Assembly: GCA_900556945.1 (NCBI GenBank)
Contig: USQP01000034.1
Coordinates: 1-7,113, forward strand
DNA: 7,113 nucleotides
Source of the DNA: an uncultured Clostridium sp.
Lineage (GTDB): Bacteria; Bacillota; Clostridia; TANB77; CAG-508
Reading direction: 5' to 3'
In this document: positions 1 through 5,419 of the stretch, piece by piece
Layout of the letters: each line of letters starts with the position of its first letter
Position numbering within the stretch: position 1 is the stretch's first letter
Position numbers and translations under genes: made by a program
The notes under the pieces: generated by a model
Database searches by the model: none
What the model saw: the letters and a program-made list of their open reading frames with translations, nothing else
What the model was told of the DNA's origin: nothing

Positions 1-49
1 ATCTACACTTCTAGCTTCGTCGGCAGCGTCAGATGTGTATAAGAGACAG
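1..49 (+). other. Illumina Nextera i5 adapter (artificial)
   Basis: This is library-construction sequence, not genome. Bases 1-8 are the end of the P5 oligo, 9-16 (TTCTAGCT) fit an i5 index, 17-30 (TCGTCGGCAGCGTC) are the read-1 adapter, and 31-49 are the 19-bp Tn5 mosaic end. Biological sequence begins at position 50, so the left edge is a tagmentation cut and the gene there is truncated artificially. Confidence 0.98.
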
Positions 50-952
50 CTTTTAAATCTTGATATCAACTGTGGTAACCAACTAACGGGTCCTACAAAT
101 AAGGTTATATAGCCATTAAACGCCGTTAATTCACCTATTGTTATCGTTCCATCAAGTACTAGTTTCGAACCATATAATAAAGAAATAGCATAACATATTC
201 CAAAACATATATTTAAACACATTGTTAATAAATTAGAATATATATCAACTGTGTTATCGCTTTGACGTACTTTTCTATTTTTTCGAATAAATTCTTTCAG
301 TTGTTCTCCTTCACAAGAATATGCTTTAGTTGTTCTTATACTATCTGTACTTTCTTGAATATACTCTGACATCTCTGTAAATCTATCTTGTGATTTTTTA
401 AAACTAATTTCTACATATTTTTTTATTACAACAACTAAATAACAGCCCATAATAATAGGTAGCATAACAGCAATTGTTAACTGTAAATTCACTCCTTGTA
501 TCATTTGAAATGCTACTATTACAAAAGTAAAAACAATTCTTACACCATGTGAAAAAATTCTACGCATAGTAGTCCTAATTTCGTTTATATCTTTAACAAA
601 ATAGGACATAATTTCACCATTCTTAATATTTTGTATATCTTTTAGTTTTAATTTTAAAAATCTGTTAAATAGTTTTATTTTTAGATCACTCTCAAATCTT
701 CTGCTAATATATGTTTCAAAAAATTTCCAAATTATCCTCACAACTAACAAAACAATACATATTCCTAAAAGGTAATATGTATTGTTTATAATATTTTGTT
801 TATTTGCTTCCACATCGTATAACATATCCACAATATTTCCAATAATTTTTGCTGGATATGTTAATAAATATATATTCATTCCGAAGCAATATAACTTGCC
901 ATAAAATTTTAAATTTATAATTCTTTAGTGTATCTATTATAACTTTTTTCAT
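50..952 (-). CDS. ABC exporter, transmembrane half; frameshifted near the start and truncated at the left end
   Basis: This is the membrane domain of an ABC exporter half-transporter. About 300 residues are present; the usual half-transporter is about 570-600, so the whole nucleotide-binding domain lies beyond the left edge. Hydrophobic segments are visible around residues 58-77, 140-150, 158-176, 243-258 and 279-293. Family-typical stretches are YLLTYPAKIIGNIVDML (28-44), the helix FTEMSEYIQESTDSIRTTKAY (191-211) and GELTAFNGYITLFVGPVSWL (273-292). The start at 952 is chosen because GAGGATGTT precedes it and it sits 35 bp after the 51-codon peptide gene. From that ATG the frame soon goes wrong: removing one base from the A4/T4 run at 903-910 joins MKKVIIDTLKNYKFK to FYGKLYCFGMNIYLL. 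From 879 to 50 the frame is fully open. The extra base may be a real mutation or an error. The only in-frame alternative start (879) lacks a convincing ribosome binding site. The substrate cannot be read from the sequence. Confidence 0.85.
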
Positions 953-987
953 AACATCCTCTTCCTAAGTATATCTATTCTTTCGTT

Positions 988-1143
988 TTATTGTTTTTGA
1001 TCATTATCAGCCAAATTATACAATGTATCCATATTAAATCCTATGCTTTGATTATTTGTAAATTGATTTTCCTGCATCTTTCTTTCAAGATTCATTAATT
1101 CTATTTCATCTTTAAATCCCATTTCATCAAATTCAAATCTCAT
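988..1143 (-). CDS. 51-residue acidic peptide, unknown function, encoded just before the ABC exporter gene
   Basis: A short gene of 51 codons ending in TAA. It has a strong ribosome binding site (GGAGGT, complement of 1151-1156) seven bases before its ATG, and a near-consensus promoter directly upstream. The product begins MRFEFDEMGFKDEIELMNLE, then becomes Asn/Gln-rich and ends NLADNDQKQ. It is acidic, has no Cys, no Trp, no membrane segment and no Gly-Gly leader site. The first half could form a charged helix. I do not recognise the family. The stop is 35 bp from the ABC exporter start on the same strand, so the two are probably cotranscribed. That position would suit a secreted-peptide precursor or a small accessory protein, but no processing motif supports either. 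It could also be a regulatory leader ORF. The signals for translation are clear; the role is open. Confidence 0.72.
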   Translation of the reverse strand: MRFEFDEMGFKDEIELMNLERKMQENQFTNNQSIGFNMDTLYNLADNDQKQ

Positions 1144-1150
1144 TTTGGAT

Positions 1151-1156
1151 ACCTCC
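1151..1156 (-). promoter_or_regulatory. Ribosome binding site of the 51-codon peptide gene
   Basis: GGAGGT on the minus strand, seven bases before the ATG at 1143. It decides the start of a gene that would otherwise be passed over as too short. Confidence 0.8.
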
Positions 1157-1176
1157 ACTTTTTAATATACATTCTT

Positions 1177-1205
1177 ATTATATATTATTTATTGTTATTT
1201 TACAA
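1177..1205 (-). promoter_or_regulatory. Sigma-A-like promoter for the peptide/ABC exporter genes
   Basis: On the minus strand, TTGTAA (1200-1205) and TATAAT (1177-1182) are separated by 17 bases. The -35 box overlaps the last codons of acetate kinase copy 1. Transcription starting about seven bases past the -10 would give a leader of roughly 27 nt before the peptide ATG. No terminator is visible between acetate kinase copy 1 and this promoter, so read-through from the acetate genes may add to expression. Confidence 0.72.
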
Positions 1206-2385
1206 GTCTCTGGGTTTCTTTCGCAATCATTAATTCTTCGTTAGTAGGTATAACATACACTTTAACTTTTGAATCATTTTTAGAGATGACTTTTTCTTCT
1301 CCTCTCATATTATTAGCGTCTACATCAATATCTACTCCCATAAATGTTAATTTTTCACAAATTCCTTTTCTGATATTAATTTGGTTTTCACCAATTCCTC
1401 CAGTAAATATGATATAATCAACACCTTTCATGGCTACTGCATATTTTGCTATATAACTAGCAATTGAATAGTTAAAACTTTCCATAGCAATCTTAGCTCT
1501 TTCATTGTCTTCATAAGACTCTAATTCTATCACTCTAAAATCTGGAGCTAGCCCTGATATCCCAGCTACACCCGATTTTTTGTTTAATATATTTTCCATT
1601 TCAGCAGCCGAAATATTTTCTTTTTTCATAAGATAGGTTAGCACAGATGGATCTAAATCTCCGCTTCTTGTTACCATTGGAATTCCTCCTAAAGGTGTTA
1701 ATCCCATACTCGTATCAATTGATTTTCCGCCATCCACTGCGCAAATACTAGAACCTTGCCCTAAATGACAAGTTACTATTTTTAAGTCTTCTATATTCTT
1801 CTTCTCAATTTCTCCTAGTCTTTGTGAAACATACATATGAGAAGTTCCATGAGCTCCATATTTTCTTACCCCATATTTTTTGTAATATTCATATGGTATT
1901 GGATAAATATATTTTTCTTTTGGCATGGTTTGATGAAAGGTTGTATCAAATACAGCAACCATTGGCTTTCCTGGCATAACTTTTTGACAAGCTTCCATTC
2001 CAAGAATAGCAGCTGGATTATGTAATGGTGCAAATTCAGAACATTCATCAATTTGCTCGATTACTTTTTCATCGATAACAGCTGATTCCTTAAATATTTC
2101 TCCTCCATGAACTACTCTATGTCCAATGGCCTCGACTTCATCTAAACTATCAATCACCTTATATTCTGGATTAGTAAGTTGAGCTAAAGTAAATTCAATT
2201 GCTTCTTTATGATCATAGGCTGGTTTCTTAATTTCTACTTTTTTTCCTTGTGCTTTATGGGTGATAAAAGCCTCTTCTTCTCCAATCCTTTCATATTTCC
2301 CAGAAGCTAAAACCTCTTCTGTTTCCATATTAATTAATTGATACTTTAGTGATGAACTCCCACAATTTAATACTAAAATTTTCAT
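1195..2385 (-). CDS. ackA: Acetate kinase, copy 1 (divergent active site)
   Basis: Cytosolic acetate kinase (acetyl phosphate + ADP to acetate + ATP), 396 residues, normal family length. Motifs: NCGSSSLK (7-14), HRVVHGG (89-95), PLHNP (120-124), VFDTTFHQT (145-153), HGTSH (179-183), CHLGQGSS (206-213), TRSGDLDP (239-246), TGGIGEN (328-334) and NEEL (382-385). The start at 2385 matches family N-termini and has AGGAAG upstream; an extension to 2439 would only translate the repeat. Catalytic residues equivalent to Methanosarcina thermophila R91, H123, D148, H180, H208, R241 and E384 are present. Odd points: the acetate-pocket Phe (M. thermophila F179) is Ala178, the Gly of MGTRSG is Val238, and the usual HLGNG has Gln210. 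It lies downstream of a second acetate kinase (about 62% identity by hand count, no gaps over 390 residues), in a row with pta. The substitutions suggest altered acyl specificity or reduced activity; catalysis itself looks possible. Confidence 0.95.
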   Translation of the reverse strand: MKILVLNCGSSSLKYQLINMETEEVLASGKYERIGEEEAFITHKAQGKKVEIKKPAYDHKEAIEFTLAQLTNPEYKVIDSLDEVEAIGHRVVHGGEIFKESAVIDEKVIEQIDECSEFAPLHNPAAILGMEACQKVMPGKPMVAVFDTTFHQTMPKEKYIYPIPYEYYKKYGVRKYGAHGTSHMYVSQRLGEIEKKNIEDLKIVTCHLGQGSSICAVDGGKSIDTSMGLTPLGGIPMVTRSGDLDPSVLTYLMKKENISAAEMENILNKKSGVAGISGLAPDFRVIELESYEDNERAKIAMESFNYSIASYIAKYAVAMKGVDYIIFTGGIGENQINIRKGICEKLTFMGVDIDVDANNMRGEEKVISKNDSKVKVYVIPTNEELMIAKETQRLVK

Positions 2386-2406
2386 TTTCAATTCTTCCTT
2401 TCTTTT

Positions 2407-2438
2407 TGAGACATTTGGGACAGTGCTTAAATGTCTCA
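2407..2438 (+). repeat. REP-like palindrome A (ackA/ackA gap)
   Basis: An inverted repeat: a 10-bp perfect stem, TGAGACATTT (2407-2416) with AAATGTCTCA (2429-2438), around a 12-base loop GGGACAGTGCTT. It ends about 20 bases before the Shine-Dalgarno region of acetate kinase copy 1. Element B (2487-2519) is a second copy in opposite orientation. The GGGAC(A/G)G core between palindromic arms resembles the dispersed repeats linked to TnpA-REP (RAYT) proteins. That link is from memory of the family type; no such transposase is in the window. Confidence 0.8.
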
Positions 2439-2441
2439 TTT

Positions 2442-2465
2442 TTTTGTTATATTTTGTTATATTTT
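2442..2465 (+). repeat. Short AT-rich tandem repeat between palindromes A and B
   Basis: The 10-base unit TTTTGTTATA occurs twice in tandem, followed by a partial third copy. It makes up about half of the 48-base spacer between the two palindromes. It may be simple slippage DNA. Confidence 0.7.
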
Positions 2466-2486
2466 ATATCTATTTGTCGATTATAT

Positions 2487-2519
2487 AAGACATTTAAGCA
2501 CTGTCCCCTAAGTGTCTCA
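2487..2519 (-). repeat. REP-like palindrome B, inverted partner of A, overlapping the end of acetate kinase copy 2
   Basis: Stem AGACATTTA (2488-2496) with TAAGTGTCT (2509-2517), one T:G-type mismatch, around a 12-base loop holding the GTCCCC core. The 20 bases at 2488-2507 are the exact reverse complement of 2417-2436 in palindrome A. The element lies inside the 3' end of acetate kinase copy 2 and provides its stop codon (2494-2496). A plus B is an inverted doublet of REPIN type. Confidence 0.8.
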
Positions 2520-3693
2520 TAGTTTCTCTTGCAATCATTAACTCTTCATTTGTAGGTATTGTATAAATTTTTACTTTTGAATCATCTGCTGATAATTCTG
2601 CTTCTTTGCCTCTTATTTTATTTTTCTCATCATCTATTTTCACGCCTAAAAACTCTAACTTCTCGCAAATAGCTTTTCTAGATAGTGGCCCCTTTTCTCC
2701 AACTCCTGCCGTAAAAGTTAATACATCAACTCCGTTCATTGCTACCATACATTTTACAATATAACTTGCCACTGTGTCATGAAATATATCTAACGCTAAT
2801 TTTGCATGATGTCCTCCTGCTTCAGCTTCTGCTTCTATATCTCTAAAATCTACTGATACCATTGAAATGCCATATACTCCAGATTCCTTGTTTAATTTAT
2901 TTTCCATTTCTTCTGGTGATAAGTTCTCTTTTTGCATAAGATAGGTTACAACAGATGGATCTAAATCTCCACTTCTAGTCCCCATAACGATTCCACCTAA
3001 AGGTGTTAATCCCATACTTGTTTCTACTGACTCTCCATTTTGAATGGCACATACGCTAGCTCCTTGACCTAGATGACAATTAATAGTTTTTAAATCTTTT
3101 ATATCTTTTCCTAATAATTCTGCCACTCTTTGTGATACATATTGATGCGAAGTTCCATGAAATCCATATTTTCTTGCAGAGTATTTTTTATAATATTCAT
3201 AAGGAATCGGATAAATATATCTTGCTTTTGGCAAAGTTTGATGAAAAGCTGTATCAAACACTGCCACCATTTTAACATTTGGCACTACTTTTTTGCAAGC
3301 CTCCATACCGAGTATTGCTGCTGGATTATGTAATGGTGCTAAATCACTACATCTTCTAATTTCTTCTATTACTTCATCATTAATTACAACAGCATCAGAA
3401 AACTTTTCTCCTCCATGAACTACTCTATGACCTATACCGGCAAGTTCACTTAAATCCTTCATTACTCCATAATGATCATTAGTAAGTCTATTTAAAACAA
3501 ATTTTATTGCTTGTTCATGATTTTTAGCCTGATGTTCAAATTTATGCTTTATCCCATTTACTCTATGTGTCAAAAAAGAATTTGGTTGACCAATCCTTTC
3601 AAAATATCCTTTTACTAGCATCTCTTCTGTTTCCATATCAATAACTTGATATTTCAGTGAAGAACTTCCTGCATTTAAAACTAAAATTTTCAT
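2494..3693 (-). CDS. ackA: Acetate kinase, copy 2 (near-canonical, C-terminus made from a repeat element)
   Basis: Cytosolic acetate kinase, 399 residues. Motifs: NAGSSSLK (7-14), HRVVHGG (89-95), PLHNP (120-124), VFDTAFHQT (145-153), KYGFHGTSH (175-183), CHLGQGAS (206-213), MGTRSGDLDP (237-246), TAGVGEK (328-334) and NEEL (382-385). All catalytic residues known from the M. thermophila enzyme are matched, including the acetate-pocket Phe178, so this is the likelier main acetate-forming copy. Odd points: Gln210 replaces the Asn of HLGNG, as in copy 1, and Lys334 replaces the Asn of GIGEN near the adenosine site. The last eight residues (MRHLGDSA) and the stop are encoded by palindrome B; copy 1 ends simply TQRLVK. 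The start at 3693 has AGGGAG a few bases upstream and matches family N-termini. The gene follows pta with an 88-bp gap occupied by another pair of palindromes. Confidence 0.96.
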   Translation of the reverse strand: MKILVLNAGSSSLKYQVIDMETEEMLVKGYFERIGQPNSFLTHRVNGIKHKFEHQAKNHEQAIKFVLNRLTNDHYGVMKDLSELAGIGHRVVHGGEKFSDAVVINDEVIEEIRRCSDLAPLHNPAAILGMEACKKVVPNVKMVAVFDTAFHQTLPKARYIYPIPYEYYKKYSARKYGFHGTSHQYVSQRVAELLGKDIKDLKTINCHLGQGASVCAIQNGESVETSMGLTPLGGIVMGTRSGDLDPSVVTYLMQKENLSPEEMENKLNKESGVYGISMVSVDFRDIEAEAEAGGHHAKLALDIFHDTVASYIVKCMVAMNGVDVLTFTAGVGEKGPLSRKAICEKLEFLGVKIDDEKNKIRGKEAELSADDSKVKIYTIPTNEELMIARETMRHLGDSA

Positions 3694-3706
3694 TCCTTAC
3701 TCCCTT

Positions 3707-3737
3707 TGGCCAATTGGGGACGGGTACCAATTGACCA
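3707..3737 (+). repeat. REP-like palindrome C (pta/ackA gap)
   Basis: Stem TGGCCAATTGG (3707-3717) with CCAATTGACCA (3727-3737), 10 of 11 pairs, around the loop GGACGGGTA. On the mRNA (minus) strand it ends next to the ribosome binding site of acetate kinase copy 2. Element D is an inverted copy matching at 26 of 31 positions. Core GGGGACGG matches the A/B type, but the arms are different. Confidence 0.82.
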
Positions 3738-3753
3738 TCTTTATTCTGTCTTT

Positions 3754-3792
3754 AAAATGGTTAATTAGTATCCGTCCCTAATTAGCCATTTT
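3754..3792 (-). repeat. REP-like palindrome D, inverted partner of C, holding the pta stop codon
   Basis: A 14-base stem, 3754-3767 with 3779-3792 (13 Watson-Crick pairs plus one wobble), around an 11-base loop with the GTCCC core. The outer arms AAAATGG and CCATTTT lengthen it beyond the 31-base unit shared with C. It contains the pta stop (3782-3784) and last codons. In the pta mRNA it would form a hairpin ending in UUUU, which could weakly attenuate transcription or protect the pta 3' end, but there is no GC-rich stem and U-tail of a standard terminator. Confidence 0.82.
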
Positions 3793-4786
3793 GTGCTTGA
3801 ACCGCTGTAATTGCAATAACACCTGCAATATCTTTGCTACTGCATCCTCTTGATAGGTCATTTACTGGTTTTGCAATTCCTTGGCAAAGTGGTCCATATG
3901 CTTCTGCTTTTCCTAATCTTTGAACTAATTTATAGCCAATATTTCCAGCATTTAAATCTGGGAATATTAATACATTTGCATCTCCTTTAATTGGACTATT
4001 TGGTGCTTTCAATTTTGCAACTTCTGGTACAATAGCTGCGTCTAATTGAAGTTCACCATCTACTAGTAATTCAGGTGCTTTTTCTCTTACTTTTTTAGTT
4101 GCATTTATTACTTTTTGCGTTGATTCTGAATTTGCACTTCCATAAGTTGAATAGGAGAGCATTGCTACTTTGGGTTCTCTTCCAACTAGTTGTTTAAAAC
4201 TCTTACTAGATGAAATAGCAATTTCTGATAACGCTTCCTCATCTGGATTTTCATTTAATCCACTATCTCCAAATATAAAAGTCCCATTTTCACCATATTC
4301 ACAATCTGGAACTGCCATAACAAAAAATGCTGAAACTAATTTTGTATTTGGCGCTGTTTTTAAGATTTGAAGGGCTGGTCTTAAAGTATCTGCTGTTGAG
4401 TGAATTGCTCCTGACACTAAACCATTTGCTTTGCTTTTTTCATCTTTTAGCATTAGCATTCCAAAATATACTGGATCTTTTACTAATTCTTGTGCTTTTT
4501 CTAGCGTCATTCCTTTGTGTTTTCTTAATTCAAATAATAACTTAACATATTCATCATATTTACTAGAATTACTTGGTTCTATAATTTCAGCTCCTGTTAT
4601 ATCTATGTTGTTTTCTTTTGCTTTTTCTTCTATTTCTTTTTTATTTCCAACTAGAATTATTTTAGCATATCCTTCTTTTAACACTTGCTCTGTTGCTTGT
4701 AGTGTTCTAATATCTTGTGCTTCTGGAAGCACAATTGTTTTTATTTCTTGTTTTGCTCTTTGTTTGATTTCTTCTATAAATGACAT
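3782..4786 (-). CDS. pta: Phosphate acetyltransferase
   Basis: Cytosolic phosphotransacetylase (acetyl-CoA + Pi to acetyl phosphate + CoA), feeding the acetate kinases encoded next to it. It has 334 residues, the size of the short, single-domain Pta class without the N-terminal DRTGG/AAA-like region. Landmarks: IVLPEAQDIRTL near the N-terminus (18-29), KANGLVSGAIHSTADTLRPAL (119-139) with the substrate-site Arg136, IFGDSGLNENP (171-181), VAMLSYSTYGSA (207-218), DGELQLDAA (243-251), NVLIFPDLNAGNIGYKL (271-287), and NDLSRGCSSKDI (309-320), which carries the Ser312, Arg313 and Asp319 equivalents of M. thermophila Ser309, Arg310 and Asp316. The start at 4786 is chosen because AAGGAGGA sits five bases upstream; a longer reading from 4816 would run through that site and almost onto the -10 box. 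The stop lies inside palindrome D. It is the first gene after its promoter and is probably cotranscribed with both ackA copies. Confidence 0.97.
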   Translation of the reverse strand: MSFIEEIKQRAKQEIKTIVLPEAQDIRTLQATEQVLKEGYAKIILVGNKKEIEEKAKENNIDITGAEIIEPSNSSKYDEYVKLLFELRKHKGMTLEKAQELVKDPVYFGMLMLKDEKSKANGLVSGAIHSTADTLRPALQILKTAPNTKLVSAFFVMAVPDCEYGENGTFIFGDSGLNENPDEEALSEIAISSSKSFKQLVGREPKVAMLSYSTYGSANSESTQKVINATKKVREKAPELLVDGELQLDAAIVPEVAKLKAPNSPIKGDANVLIFPDLNAGNIGYKLVQRLGKAEAYGPLCQGIAKPVNDLSRGCSSKDIAGVIAITAVQAQNG

Positions 4787-4814
4787 GTTTTCCTCCTTAT
4801 TTTTTATCGTTTCC

Positions 4815-4843
4815 ATTATATAGGTAAATTAAAAAAAGTACAA
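4815..4843 (-). promoter_or_regulatory. Promoter of the pta-ackA-ackA cluster
   Basis: On the minus strand, TTGTAC (4838-4843) and TATAAT (4815-4820) are 17 bases apart, with a T7 run just after the -35 box. The predicted transcript has a short leader of about 22 nt ending in AAGGAGGA (4791-4798). The -10 is perfect and the -35 is weak. Confidence 0.68.
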
Positions 4844-4909
4844 GTGCTTTTTAATGTTAAGTTTTTTATATGTTATCATAGTAAAATGAAAACAAGATAA
4901 TTTCAAAAT

Positions 4910-5419
4910 TTATAGTAGTCCTTTTATATTTTCATCTTGTTGCAATTCCTGTGAAATAAAATGATAAGCTTGCTTATTTTGTTTTACAGCAATTAGAGCA
5001 AGTTCCTTATCATTCCTTAATCTTTCACTTGCATATTTTATAATAATCCCTTTATTCTCTACTGCGGCTTTTACAATTTCTCTATCATTTCTTAACTCTT
5101 CGCTTGCAAAATATAGAGCCTGACCATAATTTTTACAACTTTCCAACACCACTTCTTTATCTGCTCTTAATTTTTCAGAGGCATAACAAATGGTCCATGG
5201 GGCGCCTTTTATTCCCATCATTATGATTTCCTTATCACTCTTTAATCTATCACTAGCAAATTCTAAAGCTTCACTATCTTGTTCTAATGCAGTTTTCACG
5301 ACTTCTTTATCATCTTTCAAACGTTCTGACACAATGTCTAGAAACTTACCTTTTTCTTTAACCGCTTTTAATACAAATTCTTTATCATCACCATGTTTTA
5401 TTACATCTTGTGTTTCCAA
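4910..5419 (-). CDS. DUF4116-type repeat protein, six exact 25-residue repeats, TTG start
   Basis: 169 residues built almost entirely of a tandem repeat. After ten N-terminal residues there are six units of exactly 25 residues (11-35, 36-60, 61-85, 86-110, 111-135, 136-160) and a short remnant (QDENIKGLL). The consensus is roughly D(K/R)E-V---AV---G-AL-YAS--LR-, as in DUF4116 proteins. Each unit should be a helical hairpin, giving a solenoid that probably binds a partner. No signal peptide, membrane helix or catalytic motif is visible. The start is TTG at 5419, with GAGGTG seven to twelve bases upstream; the first in-frame Met after it is deep in the repeats. This start lies inside the end of trmB (32-bp overlap, different frame), so the two genes are probably translationally coupled. 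The molecular function of DUF4116 is unknown to me. The third unit is the most diverged (GAPWTICYASEKLR). Confidence 0.88.
   Translation of the reverse strand: METQDVIKHGDDKEFVLKAVKEKGKFLDIVSERLKDDKEVVKTALEQDSEALEFASDRLKSDKEIIMMGIKGAPWTICYASEKLRADKEVVLESCKNYGQALYFASEELRNDREIVKAAVENKGIIIKYASERLRNDKELALIAVKQNKQAYHFISQELQQDENIKGLL

Noticed and set aside
31..49. Tn5 mosaic end at both window ends, which could be read as a transposon inverted repeat
   Set aside because: It is joined to Illumina adapter and index sequence on both sides, so it comes from tagmentation and not from a mobile element in the genome.
988..1143. Lanthipeptide, sactipeptide or autoinducer-precursor reading of the 51-codon peptide
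   Set aside because: It has no Cys, no Gly-Gly or other leader cleavage motif, and no modification or protease gene in the window.
1837..2025. Plus-strand open frame opposite acetate kinase copy 1, with a similar one at 3142-3333 opposite copy 2
   Set aside because: Their resemblance to each other follows from the conserved coding strand; neither has a ribosome binding site or a plausible product.
2386..2439. An 18-codon N-terminal extension of acetate kinase copy 1
   Set aside because: It only translates palindrome A and the ribosome binding site region; family N-termini and the AGGAAG site support the start at 2385.
2407..2519. A CRISPR-like or phage attachment reading of the palindromes
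   Set aside because: There are only two copies per gap, in inverted orientation and without regular unique spacers; no cas or integrase gene is present.
4787..4816. A ten-codon N-terminal extension of pta
   Set aside because: It would read through the AAGGAGGA ribosome binding site, and its ATG lies only a base or two from the -10 box.
4431..4823. 130-codon plus-strand open frame opposite pta
   Set aside because: Low-complexity Ser/Phe/Ile-rich translation of the antisense of a clear gene.
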